Shown here piece after piece: positions 8,783 to 20,200 of a DNA stretch of 64,000 nt. Origin of the DNA: DASQZJ01 sp035638775 (lineage in GTDB: Bacteria; Pseudomonadota; Gammaproteobacteria; UBA5335; SLRW01); the NCBI GenBank assembly GCA_035638775.1, contig DASQZJ010000051.1:1-64000 (forward strand), read 5' to 3'. The translations under genes and the position numbers were made by a program. The first letter of the stretch is position 1. Each line of letters begins with the position of its first letter. Below the pieces are notes generated by a model. The model was not told the origin of the DNA. It searched no databases and was given only the letters and a program-made list of their open reading frames with translations.

Positions 8783-9462
8783 CAGATCGGCCGATAAACG
8801 ACCGTATGCCCGTTCTTCAGCTTCGAGCGCAGCCCCAGCCAGCGGCCGTTGGCGTTGTACCAGAGCTGGGTCGGGCCGTCGCCGGTGTGGAGGCGGTAGC
8901 TGGTCGCCCGGGTGTCGGGATCCCAGGGCAGGGGCCTGCGCCCGAGGCGGGCGAGCGAGACTTTCTTGAGCTTGCCCGTCTCGCTGTCGAGCAGGCGCTG
9001 CGAGCGAAGCAGCCGCGGGTTCCAGTAGGCGAAGGTGTGCACGCAGGCCTGGTCGAGCGTGTCCTCGCTGCCGTTGACGGTGAGCGACAGACCGGTGTCG
9101 ACGGCCCGGCCCCGCACCCGGAAGCGGTTGCCGTTGTCGTCGGTGCGTGACCGGATCGTGCGCAGGCAGCCGCCGCGCCAGCGCTCCACCGCCGTCTGGT
9201 GGAAGCGGTAGGCGGTGAAGAACAGGAACCGGACCTTGATCCTGGCCTCGGTCGACATCTCGTAGCCGGCCCCGTCCTCCGTGAAATGGAAGCTCTGGGT
9301 GCCGATGGGCTTGCCGTCGACCAGGACCCGGAAGTCGTAATCCCGGCGCGGGGCGGCGCCGGCGCCGGACGCACCGAGCAGCAGCGCGATGGCGGCGCAG
9401 GCCGCCAGGACTGGACGAATTCTCACTGGGCGCCTCCATCGACGCTGCCGCGGTGCGGACAC
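8782..9462 (-). CDS. DUF6134-type secreted protein
   Basis: This 226-residue protein has a Tat/Sec-like basic start, a hydrophobic core (about residues 19-33) and an Ala-x-Ala cleavage region, so it is probably periplasmic. The mature part has the alternating pattern of DUF6134 proteins: RVLVDGKPIGTQSFHFTEDG, then a VRFLFFTAYRFHQTAVERW block, AYWNPRLL and TQLWYNANGRWLGL. The family has no assigned biochemical function. The gene is single, convergent with the nitroreductase, and its stop touches array B2. Confidence 0.7.
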   Translation of the reverse strand: MSAPRQRRWRRPVRIRPVLAACAAIALLLGASGAGAAPRRDYDFRVLVDGKPIGTQSFHFTEDGAGYEMSTEARIKVRFLFFTAYRFHQTAVERWRGGCLRTIRSRTDDNGNRFRVRGRAVDTGLSLTVNGSEDTLDQACVHTFAYWNPRLLRSQRLLDSETGKLKKVSLARLGRRPLPWDPDTRATSYRLHTGDGPTQLWYNANGRWLGLRSKLKNGHTVVYRPI

Positions 9463-9619
9463 CAGCGGTCCGGCTGGAAGATCGGTAACTTACCATCCGG
9501 CGCCGGCGGGCGCTACGCCGATGCCGCGGCGGACCGCCCGGCGGCGTGAGAAAGCGGACGGGATGTCACCGCGACGCGGGCGCGCGGCGGCACGGCGCAA
9601 CGGCCGGACAGGGGATCGC

Positions 9620-11254
9620 CTAGAGCCCGAACGGCGCCACGATGCTGAAGTAGACTTCCCACTTCGATTCGTCGGGGACCACCGTGCGCATGGGGTGGGC
9701 CACGTCCACGCGCCAGGAGACCGGTTCGAGCGCGCGGTAGCGCGGCAACCTGCCCTGCAGGCCGACGTCGAAGCTTTCCAGGGCGATGCGGCGCGGATAG
9801 GCGGCGTGGAGCGCGCCGTAGCTGTAGCCGACGCCGAAGGCGGTGCGGGCCGGGAGGTGGACGTCCAGGGTCTGGCGGGCATAAAAGCCGCGGACCCCGG
9901 ACGCGGTTCCCACCGGGTAGCCGGGGACGGTGTTCGCACCGCCGAGCTGGAACAGCTGCGACGGCGGCAGGTCCCGGGCGTTGCTGTACTGCCAGCCCGC
10001 GCTGGTGGTGGTGAACAGCGGACCCGGCAGCGCCGCGCGGCCGCTGAAGGTCCCGGGAAGCAGCCAGTAGGCCCGGTCCTGGCTCAGCACCTCGTGGGCA
10101 AAGCCGCGCTCGGCCGTCTGCGTGACCAGCCAGCTCTGGCCCGGCCGGTCGTACTCGGCGGTCACCCCGGCCGCGGGCGTCCAGATGTGGTCCGCGTTCA
10201 GCGGCACGCCGCTGATGTCGGTGCGATCCCGGGTGTAGGAGACCGAGCCCGCGGTCGTCACCAGCCAGTGCCGGCTGGCCACCAGCGGCCGGGTCAGGCC
10301 GAGCTGCCCGACGTCGGCGTGGCCGCGGATATCGAGGTTGCGGTAGGGACCGTCGATGATGTGGATCTCGTTGTGGGCCACGCTGGCGCTGAGCTTGAGG
10401 CCCCGCCGGGTCAGCGGCACCTGGTAGCCGAGGTTGCCGTTGAAGGCCCCGCGCGATTTCATCGCGTACAGGGTGAGGCTGTCGCCGCGCCCGAGCGGTC
10501 CGAACAGGCGCGCGTACACGCCCCCCTGCACACGGCCGGTGGCGCGGTCGCCCTCGTTGTTGGCCAGCAGGCTCACCTGGTAGCGCGGCGGCTCGATCGC
10601 CTCGAGCATCACGTCGGTCAGCCCGAAGCGGCTGCCCGGCTGCAGGTTGGCCTTGAGGGCCACGTCGCTGGTGCGGTCGAACCAGATCAGCTCCCGCTCG
10701 AGCTCGGCCGCATCGAGCACCGTCCCCTGCCTGACCGGCAGGCGCGCCAGGATGTATCCGCGCCCGGTGTGTTTGGCCCCGGACAGGTGGACCGCCCCGA
10801 CCTTGCCCTCGACCAGGCGCACGTGCACGACGCCGCCGGTGACCTTCTGCGGCGGCAGGATCGCCCGGTCGGTGATCAGCCCGCGCTTTGCGTAGACCGC
10901 GTTGATCGCATCGAGCAGCTTGTACAGGTCGGCGACGGTGATCGGATGGTGCAGGTACGGGCGGCTCAGGGCCTGCAACGTGCTGCTGCTGAGAAAGCGC
11001 GACGGGCTGAACGTGATGTGATTGAGCGTGAACTTCGCGCCCCCGGGAGCCGGCTTGGCGTGCTGCTGTTTCGGCCCCACCAGCACCGGGCCCTTCGGCC
11101 CCTTGCGGCGCTGGCTGCGCTCGAGGCGCTGCTGCTCCTGCTGGCTGCGCTGCTGCGCGGCGCCGGCGGTCGTGCTCGGCGGCGGTGCCGGCAGGGCCGA
11201 GGCCGCCGCCGGCCAGGCCAGCGCCCCGGCCAGGAGGATGGCCGCGCGCCTCAC
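9620..11254 (-). CDS. TpsB-family outer-membrane transporter (ShlB/FhaC/HecB type)
   Basis: This 544-residue protein begins with a signal peptide (about 1-20), then a basic, Gln-rich linker (about 30-70). A POTRA region follows (about 75-215; ILPPQKVTGGVVHVRLVEGKV is typical), then a 16-strand beta-barrel with the Omp85/TpsB lid motif VRGFYAR near residue 450. TpsB proteins export the TpsA partner encoded next to them across the outer membrane. Start is GTG at 11254; it overlaps the TpsA stop by 4 bp (GTGA), so the pair is translationally coupled in the order A then B. It ends in VAPFGL, a plausible final beta-strand ending on a hydrophobic residue. Confidence 0.92.
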   Translation of the reverse strand: MRRAAILLAGALAWPAAASALPAPPPSTTAGAAQQRSQQEQQRLERSQRRKGPKGPVLVGPKQQHAKPAPGGAKFTLNHITFSPSRFLSSSTLQALSRPYLHHPITVADLYKLLDAINAVYAKRGLITDRAILPPQKVTGGVVHVRLVEGKVGAVHLSGAKHTGRGYILARLPVRQGTVLDAAELERELIWFDRTSDVALKANLQPGSRFGLTDVMLEAIEPPRYQVSLLANNEGDRATGRVQGGVYARLFGPLGRGDSLTLYAMKSRGAFNGNLGYQVPLTRRGLKLSASVAHNEIHIIDGPYRNLDIRGHADVGQLGLTRPLVASRHWLVTTAGSVSYTRDRTDISGVPLNADHIWTPAAGVTAEYDRPGQSWLVTQTAERGFAHEVLSQDRAYWLLPGTFSGRAALPGPLFTTTSAGWQYSNARDLPPSQLFQLGGANTVPGYPVGTASGVRGFYARQTLDVHLPARTAFGVGYSYGALHAAYPRRIALESFDVGLQGRLPRYRALEPVSWRVDVAHPMRTVVPDESKWEVYFSIVAPFGL

Positions 11255-14200
11255 TGCTCGCCCCGGCCGGACCGGGCGCCGGTGCCGGTGAGGTTGAGCG
11301 CACCCCCCGAGGGCGAGCCGACGACCCCGGCGAAGCCGTCCTGAAGCATCTGGAACGTGGCACGCAGCTGCGGCAGCAGCCCGGCAAGGGACGGCTGCCT
11401 GCCGGCGATCGCGCCCGAGGAGATGTAGGCGCTGCCGCCGCCGTAGTCGGTCGGGGTCTGCTGGTGGTTCCGGATGTAGTTGGGCACGATCACCCGGTAG
11501 CCGGTCATGTAGTGCTCGGTGAAGGCGTTGGTCACGGTGACGTTGCCGTTCTGGGTCAGGTAGAAGCTCTCCCCGCGCTGGTAGAGCTGCACGTCGGCCG
11601 GCTGCAGCGCGGTGCTGCCGTTGGTCATCAGCACGTTCGCCTGCGGGGTGATAAAGCGCACCTCGCCCGTGACGTAGCCGTTGCGCAGCGTCCAGGCATC
11701 CTGCGCCATGCGCACCGTGCCGTTGCCGGCGCGCAGCGGATCGATGACGATCCCGCCGGGCGCATCCAGCGACAGGTCGACCTGCCCGTCGATGCCGCCC
11801 TGCCAGCCGGACAGCGCGATCTCCAGCGGCCCGGTCGCGCGCTTCTGCTGGTCGACGACGGCCTGCAGCGCGCCGGAGTAGAAGCGGATCAGCTTCTCGA
11901 TGTAGGCCTGGTGCAGGTCGATCCCGTCCCGCGCCGACAGGATGGCCTGGCTCGCGGTCAGGGTGCCGAGGGTCATGTTCCCGCCGGCGGCCGAGAGGGT
12001 GACCGCGTCCGGGGCCGACACGGTGCCGATCGACAGGGCGCCCCCGGCGCTGCCGGTGATATCGCCGCTGGTGACCGCCGCATGGCCGCCGCTGACGCTG
12101 CCTGTGGCGCTGAAGTCCAGCCCGGAGGCGGGCAGCAGGTCGGTGAAGGTGAGATCGCCGGCCACCCGCAGGCCCAGCGTCCCGTTCGGCGCGTGGATGA
12201 GCTGCGTGGTCAGCCCCTGGAGGTCGCCCAGGTAGATGTCGCCCGTGGTCGTGCTGGCGAGTCCCAGCAGCGGCGTATCCAGCACCAGGTAGCGGCTTGC
12301 GCTGCCGATGCCGGTGCCGGCGGTCAGCGACACGGACGCCCCGCTCGCCGGGGCGGCGACGTCGGCGCCGGAGGGGCTGTCACCGGTGATCGAGCCGGCC
12401 GCCGCCAGGGTGATGGCGGTGCCGCCCGCGGCAGCGCTGCGCAGCCCGTCCAGGGTCATGTTGCCCGACACGGTCTGCAGGCTCACCGGGCCCTGCGCGG
12501 TCAGCCCGTGCACGGCCAGGTCCGCGGTCGGGGAAACGACGTTGAGCGCTCCCCCCACCTGTCCGGACAGTCCCCCGCTGCCCAGCGTGACGGCCAGCGC
12601 GGTGTCCCCGCCGACCGGGCCGGTGGTATCGAGCACCAGGTGCTGTGCCTGCACGTGCGGCACCGTCGCATCGGTGAAGATCGGCGCGATGCCGCCCTGG
12701 TTGACGGTGATCGAGCCGGTGCCGCCGCTGAAGAAGTTGCCGAGATCGAGCGGCCCGCCGCTCTGCTCCAGGTAGACGTCGCTGGAGGCCTTTGCCGAGT
12801 CCAGCGGCCCGGTCACCGCGAGCTGGACGGGCGCGCCGGCGGTGCCGATCGTACCGTTCGCGGCGTCGAGGACGACGCCCAGCGCACCCCCGCTCACGCC
12901 CTCCCCGCCCGGCGCCTGCAACAGGCTGCCCGCGGCGGACAGGCGGATTTCGCCCTGCGGGTTGACGATGGTGCCGACGTTCAGGTCGCCGCTGCCCGCG
13001 GCCAGATAGAGCCCGGCCTGGGCCGCCGCGTCCACGCGCTGCGCGCCCTGCACGTACACCGGATGGTAGCGGTTGACCGTGAGCACCGGCCCGCTCGCAT
13101 TGCTGCCGATGGTGATGTCCCCGGGTGCCGCGGCCGCCAGCGCGGCCTCTTGCAGCGGCGTCAGGGTGAGCGTTCCGCTGCCGCCCTGGATGGTGATCGG
13201 CGCGTCGGTGCTGCCGAGCGTGTCGCTGGCGCCCGCCGTCCCCGCCAGCAGCGTGACCGTGCCGGGCGTGGTGATGTTCGGCGCCTGGGTCTGGTAGCTC
13301 GCGGCGGTGCCGAAGACGGCCTGCTGGTTGACCGTGTTCAGCAGCTGGTCCTGGGTCCAGGCGACCCCCTGCGTGACGGTGCTCTGCAGCCCGCCGGTCA
13401 CCGTCTGCGCGAATCCGCCGGCGTCCTGGGCCGTGAGGTAGGGATCGATCTGGCTGCCCTGGAAGCCGTAGTCCGCGGTGAGCTGGCCCAGCTGGGCGCC
13501 GAGCGCCTGGTAACGGCCGACCAGATCGGACTGGAGCACGTTCTGCACGTAGCCGAGGATCTGTGCCTGGGTAACGCTGGCGGGATCGGCGATGCCGTTG
13601 TAGGCGGCGGCCGCCGCGCGGTAGTCCGCGTACCCGCTCGCCGTCAGTCCCGACACCGCCATGCTCGAGCCCGAGCCGGTGAAGGTCACGTCGTTCTTGA
13701 TCGACCAGTACTGGCCGTAGGCGAAGGTGAAGTCGCCGACGATGTGGGTGAGGTTGTTGCTGCCCTCGTCCTGGGCGGCCGTGCCGGTCAGCCCGAAACT
13801 GCTCCACTGCTGCTGCAGGGCGGTCAGCCCCTTCTGGTTCGTGGTCTGCGCCAGGGCGCTGACGATCGAGCCGCCCGGAGCGGCCAGCGTGACGTCGCCC
13901 CCGGCCGTGATCCGACCCACGCTGAGATCGCCGGCGGCACTGGCCTGCGCAAGATCGACCACGCCGAACGGCGCGTCCACGTTGAGGGTGCCGCCGATGT
14001 TGATGCCCAGCGCATCCGTGCTGCCCGTCGCACCGTGGATGCCGCCCTGGCCGGCGTTCAGGCTCAGGTCCGAACCCGCCACGATCACGGGTGCGCTGTC
14101 GCTGCCCGCGACGATGCTGCCCTGGGTGTCCATGCGGACGAAGCCCGTCGGGGCGCTCACCTGGCCGAGGGTGAGACCGCCCTGCGCATCGCTCAGATCG

Positions 14201-17200
14201 ATGTTGCCCCCGCTGCTGGTCGCGTTCAGGATCCCGGAGCCGACCAGGCTGACGTTGACCGGATCCGAGCTTGCCAGGGTCGCCTGGCTGACCACCGGCA
14301 CCGGGAAGTAGAAAGTGCCGAAGAAGGTGACCAGCGGTGCATAGTAGGTGGAAATGCGGGTGCCGACCAGCGCGCCGTCGCCGATGCCGCCGGAGCCGGT
14401 CAGGGTGACGTTCTGCCCGGTCACCGTGGCGGTGCGCGAGAGGCTGCCGAGCACGCCGCTGTCGGCCGAGAGGGTCACGTCCCCGGTGACGTTCTTCACG
14501 TCGCCCTTGAGCCAGATGCCGGCGGGCGAGGTCACGTTGATGGTGCCGTGGCTCTGGCCGACGAACGAGATGCCGACCGGATAGTCGCCCTCGAACGCGC
14601 CGGACAGCGTGTTCCACGCCTGGGTGATGGTTGCCGTGCTGGCCGCGGTGTTCGGCGTCGCGGTGCAGAAACCGCTGCAGAACAGCAGCAGCGGCGAGCC
14701 CGCCGGCACGTTGTCGTAGCTGAAGCTGGTGCTGCCAATCGTGTACGTGACCGTGTAGGTCAGGCCGGTGCTGGTCGGCACGGTCACCGAGAGATCCGCG
14801 GTGCTCGGGCGATACAGGCCCTGCTGCACCGTGTAGCTCCCCCCCCCGCTCGACAGGGTCACGGGGTTCCGCACGTACCAGACCCCGCCGCCGTTGTTCT
14901 CGATGCTGTAGCTGTCGCTGGTGCCGGTGAAGCTGTCGACCAGCGTGGCGCTGTCCGCCTGGCCCGCCGTGCCGGGCGCGCCCGCCGCGTAGTGGTATAC
15001 GGACGTGACGCCCGTTTGCGGGTCGTAGCGGTACTCGGTCACCTGACTGTAGCCGACCATGTTGCCGGCCTTGTCGGGCGCGTCGATGGTCCGCGCCGTG
15101 TCGGTGATCTGCACCAGCCCGCCGCTGTTGGCACTGCCGGCGTCGAGCCCCTGGACCACCAGCGGCAGGTCGGTCTGGTTGTCCACGCTGATGTTCGCCA
15201 GCCCGCCCGCGGCGACGATGTTCGATGTCGGGCTGCCGTCGCTCGCCGTCGGACTGGTGTTGAAGATGCTGCCGTAGAGGTACACGCGGCCGGGCTGCGA
15301 CTGGGCGGCGTTGAGCACGATCTCGTTGGTCGCCGGATCCCAGAACGCCGGGATGATGTCCGGGTTGCTGATGCTCGCCTTGAGCGTGATGCGCACGTAG
15401 CCGGTGGTCGGATCGACCGGCAGGTTGTTGTCCACCACGTACTGGTTCCAGCTCGACGTCCCCTGGGCGTACTCGGTCTCCCAGGTGTTCAGCTGGCTGT
15501 CCAGGCTGCTCGACAGGCTCACCGCGAGGTGGTCGTGGCCGCTCTGGATCAGGCCGTCCACGTTGAGGAACTCGGCCGCCACGAACACCGGCCCGCCGGC
15601 GATCACGGTGGCGGTGTCGGTGATCGGCACGACCTCCCCCGGGGTATGGAATCCGGACTGGTAGCCCTGGAAGTACCCGCCGTTCAGGGCCGCGATGGAA
15701 ACCGACCCGCCGTTGATGGTGCCCTGGTTGTGGATGGAGCCGGCGCTGTCCTGCACCACCACCGAGCCGAGCGGGTTGTAGATCGTCCCGTTGAGGAAGA
15801 TGTCCGGGGCGATGTCGCTGCTGCCGGTGGACGGCGTGAAGCTGCTGTCGATGCTGACCGTGGGCGTCGTGCCGGACGCGCCGCCGGTGATGGTGCCGTT
15901 GATGTCCACCTTGCCGCCGCTGCCGCCCTCGACGGTGATGTCGCCGACCTGCATGAAGGCGGGCGTCGGGTTCTCGATGCTCACCCCGGTCAACGGCAGC
16001 GCCTTGACGGTGCCGGTGATCGACGTGCTCCCGGCACGGATGCTCACGTTGCCCGAACGCACCAGGATCGGATCGACGGTGACGAACGGCACCGCCGTCG
16101 CCTCGGCGTACGGCTGCCCGGTGGACGGGTTCGTGATCGCGGCGAGCTCCGCGTTGAGCTTCTCCTGCTCGAAGTACAGCCGGCCGATCAGCGTGGTGTC
16201 GGTGGTGTCGGCCATCTGCGTCTGCAGGCTCTGGATCTGGTCCTGCAGGTACTGCGCGTAGTCCCAGGTCGTGACGCTGTAGTGCACGAGCGGTGACGTC
16301 CCCGGGCCGGCCACGACCTGGCCCTGGGCGTTGAGGGTGAGCTTGAGATCCTGGGTCCCGGCCAGGCCGGCCTCGACCGTGCCGGAGACGTCCACGCCGC
16401 TGCTGGAGTTGTCGCTGCTCGATCCGCCGTGGTACTCCAGCGTGACCGGCTTGATCACCTGCTTGTGGGCGATCTTGTTGATCAGCCCGACGAAGAAGTT
16501 GACGATCTCCTCCACGACCTTCTGGTACGAGTTCTTGCCGGTGGCGCTGGCGCTGGCGGCGTGCTGGCCGTTGCTGGCGGCGAGCGTGGCGTTGCCGCCC
16601 GCGAGCACGCTTCCGGAGACGGAGGCGTTGTTGTGGTTCGTGACCGAGGCGTAGGCGCTCGGGTTGGTGCCCACCGCGAGCGCCGTGTAGTTGTAGGCGT
16701 GGCTGGTGGCGCTGGCGCTCAGGTCGTTGGGGCTGCCATACCGGTCGTAGCCGGCCTCGATGGCGATGTCGTTGCTGGAACGCACCATGCCGGCGATGGC
16801 GATGTCCTGGGTCGCGCTGAGCGTGGCGGTGGCACCGCTGTTGGTCACACCCGCCCCGCCCCAGGTGTGCGAGAGCGCGTTGGCGCTGACCTGTCCCGAG
16901 CTGCCGGCGTAGATGTAGATGTTGCCGGTGGCGCCGACGGTCGCGCCGCTGGCGACGGTGACGTCGGCACTCATGGTGGCGTTGAAGGTCGCATTGGCCG
17001 TCAGGCCCTGGACGACACCGCCCGTGGCGACCTTGGAGCCGATCGCTCCGGTGACGTCGTTGCTGGCGCCGATGACGAGCGTGTGGGCCGACGGCTCGGA
17101 CGGGTCCCCGACGATCTCGAGGTCGCCCCCGTTGATCTGCGTCTGCGTCGTCAGCGTCAGCGTGGTCGAGGCGGAGATCAGGTTGACGTTGAACGCGCCG

Positions 17201-20200
17201 CCAGCCGCGCCGTTCGCGTCCCAGCCACCGCTGGCGGCCGGCTGTGCGTACACGTTGCTGGCCGTGATCGAGCCCGAGGCGGCCTGGATATCGGTGCCGG
17301 CCCCGTAAAGGGCCTGGACCGTCGAGTCGATGACGTTGCTGGCGCTGGCCGCACCGAAGCCCGCCAGGGCGACCTGCGTGCTGTTGGCAGTCCCGGAGAC
17401 CGTCGCGTTGTGCCGGGCATCGATGACGAACGTCCCGGCGTGGACGGTGCCGGTGGTGCCGAGCGTTTGCGCGAGCGTGTTCGCCTGCAGGTCGGTGCGC
17501 GCCTGGGCGGCGTTGGCGATCCCCCCGCCGCCGGCCCCGGAGGTCGACTGGGCGCTGAGGGAGTCGCTTCCGTTCGCGGTGATCTCCAGATCGCCGCTGC
17601 GCGAGGCGCTCGAGCTCGCCTGCGCGCCCAGTGTCGCCGTCACCCATGGCGTCGCACCGGCACTGACAACCACCGCGCCGGCGCCGAGCCCGCTGACGAG
17701 CACACCGGTGCCGTCGGCGCCGACGGCGCCCACCTGGCGGGCGCTGATCAGCACCGCGCCGTCGGGCAGACGCACGCCCGTACCGGTGTCGGCGGTGACA
17801 TGAATGTCGTTGGTGGCATTGGAGACCACCCCCTGCGCGCCGACCAGGCTGCCGGTGCCCGCCACCGCATGGCTGGTGACGGTGGGCGTGCCGCTGGCAC
17901 GCAGGGCCAGCTGCCCGGAACCGGAGATCTGCGTGCCGCCGGCGACGCCCGCGGATACCGAGCCGCTGCTGGTCGCGTTGGCGACCGAGGCGCCGACGCT
18001 GCCGACGCCGACGGAGACCCCGAGCGCCGACGCGTGAACCACGGGAGCCGACGTGGCGTTAATCTGCACACCGTCGCCGCCGAGATTGGTGATGGTCGCC
18101 GCCGAGGGCATGCCGGCGGTGACGCTGGCGTCGTCGGTGGCGGTCGCCGCGGCGGCGTTGCCGCTGTAGATGCCGGCACTCACGCCCTTGGCGCTGGCGT
18201 CCGCGCTGCCGCCGCCGGTCGCATCGATGCTGATGCCGTCGTACCGGTCGGCGGTCGTGGCCAGGCCCGCGTTCACCGTGCCGCTCTTGTGCGCCGTGAC
18301 CACGACGGCGCCGACACTGACCGCGCCGGCCGTCGCCCCGCCCCCGGTTCCCTGCACCGATTCCCCGTCGCTGGAGGAAACACTGAGGCTGCCGCTGCCG
18401 TCGCCGGTCACGCTGCCGCCGCTGACGCCGGCATTCACCGTGGCGTCGGCCGCGCCGTCCGCAATCGCCGCCCCCAGGCCGAAGCCCAGGCCCGCGGCGC
18501 CATCGTAGGCGGTCACCGACACGGCGCTGCCGCCACTGCCGTCGCCGGTGGACGCGGCGACGTTCACGGCCGGTGCCGTGATCGTCGAGCTGAGGATGGT
18601 CGCGCCCACGGTGTCGTACACGCGGGTCACCGCGATGCCGGCACCGAAGCCGAAGCCGACCCCCACGCCCGCCGCACCCGCAAGGTTCTGCGTGGTGGTG
18701 GTGTCGGTCGCCGTGACCGTGACCGCGCCGGCGCCGACCGTGCTGGACGAGATCTTCGCCGTGGTCGCGTCCGGCGCGCTCGCTCCGACCGCGCCGGCGA
18801 GGTCGAACGAGGTGGCTCCCGCGACCTGTCCCTGCTCGCTTGTGCTCAGGTTGCCGTCGGCGCCGGCCGAGTTGCCCGCGTCGCTCATCCGGCTCTGGCC
18901 GGACAGGGTCCCGGAACCGTTCTTGTCGAGCGCGTCCATCGCCTGGCCGGAGTCGCCCGAGCCCAGCAGGATCAGGCCGGCGGCGCCGCCGATGCCCGCG
19001 GACCCGCCCACGGCCCCGGTTGCCGTGACCATGTTCACGTACTTGTCGGAACTCGCGCTGACATCGACCAACTGGCTCATCGTGACCGTGCTGCCGGTGA
19101 TCGCGCCGGCCACCGTCTGGTGCAGCACCACGATGTTGGCGCCCGCGCCGACGCCGGCCGTGCCGCCGGCGGCGAGCGCGCCGGCGTAGGCCTCGATACG
19201 GGTCGTGTCGCTGGCTGACACGCTCACGCCGCCGGACGGAACCGGGCCGATGCCGTGGCCGACAACGGTGGCGTTGTCCAGATGCGCCTCGGTATCGCCG
19301 CGCATGACCACGGCGCTCCCCTCGCCGGCGAGCGCGAGGCCGCCGGCGCCGGACCCGCTGACCGCCAGGGTCCACAGGTCGCTGATCGAGGTCGCGCCGA
19401 TGTCCAGGTTGCCGCTGCCGAGCTCGATGTCCGTGGCGCTCTGGCCGGTCGGGTCGCCGACCCGGGCCAGCGTCGTGTTGTCGCCGTCGACCACCAGGGC
19501 GGTGCCGGCGATCGCGGCAGCGCCGAAGGCGCCCGAGCCGCTGATCAGGTTCATCGCGCTGCGGTCGCGGGCGTTCACGGACAGGGAGTTGGCGGTCAGC
19601 GTCAGTCCCTGGACGTACGCCTCGGTATCGGCGCGGAAGACGTCCACCATGCCGGTGCCGGCGGCGCCGGCCAGCGCCGCGGAAAGCCCCGCGCCCAGGC
19701 CGTAGCTGTCCTGCGAGGCACGCGCCAGCACCGTGACCGCATCCTGGGGCGAGACCTGCCCGCCCTCGATCCAGGCCCTGGTGGTGGCATCGAAGCTGTT
19801 CACGCCCAGGGCGCCGGCGGCGGCCACGTCGGTGGCGCCGGCCGCGGCGCCGATCACCAGGTTGGCGGCGAAGTCGTGCCGGCTGGCGATCACGCTGAGC
19901 TCCTGGTTCGTGGCAGCACCGGCGGCGGTGTCGAGATTCGCGCCGGCGCTGTACGCCAGCGTCTTGCCGCCCATGACGTTGGTGACCGTGCTGGCGTCCA
20001 GCGCCGCCGAGCCGAGGGGGTCGAACGCGGTGGCCGCGGTCGCGCTCAGGCCCGTGACGATGTTGAGCGATTCGGCGTTGATCGCGAGACCGTGGACCGA
20101 CGTGGTGGTCTCCGAGAGGGCCGACGGTCCGCTGAAGTTCGTGTAGTCGCCGAGGTTGTCGACCCCCGGCTGCGTCACGAGGGCCCCCGAAGCCACGAGT

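Noticed and set aside
11251..11600. CDI-type toxin tip at the TpsA C-terminus
   Set aside because: No VENN-like motif, no toxin-like C-terminal domain and no small immunity gene between tpsA and tpsB.
11185..16296. 1703-residue plus-strand open frame opposite tpsA
   Set aside because: Antisense shadow of the GC-rich tpsA gene; Arg/His/Gly-rich with no domain, and tpsA has clear homology.
12380..17647. 1755-residue minus-strand frame overlapping tpsA in another register
   Set aside because: Out-of-frame reading of tpsA, Arg/His/Pro-rich, without a ribosome site or recognisable motif.
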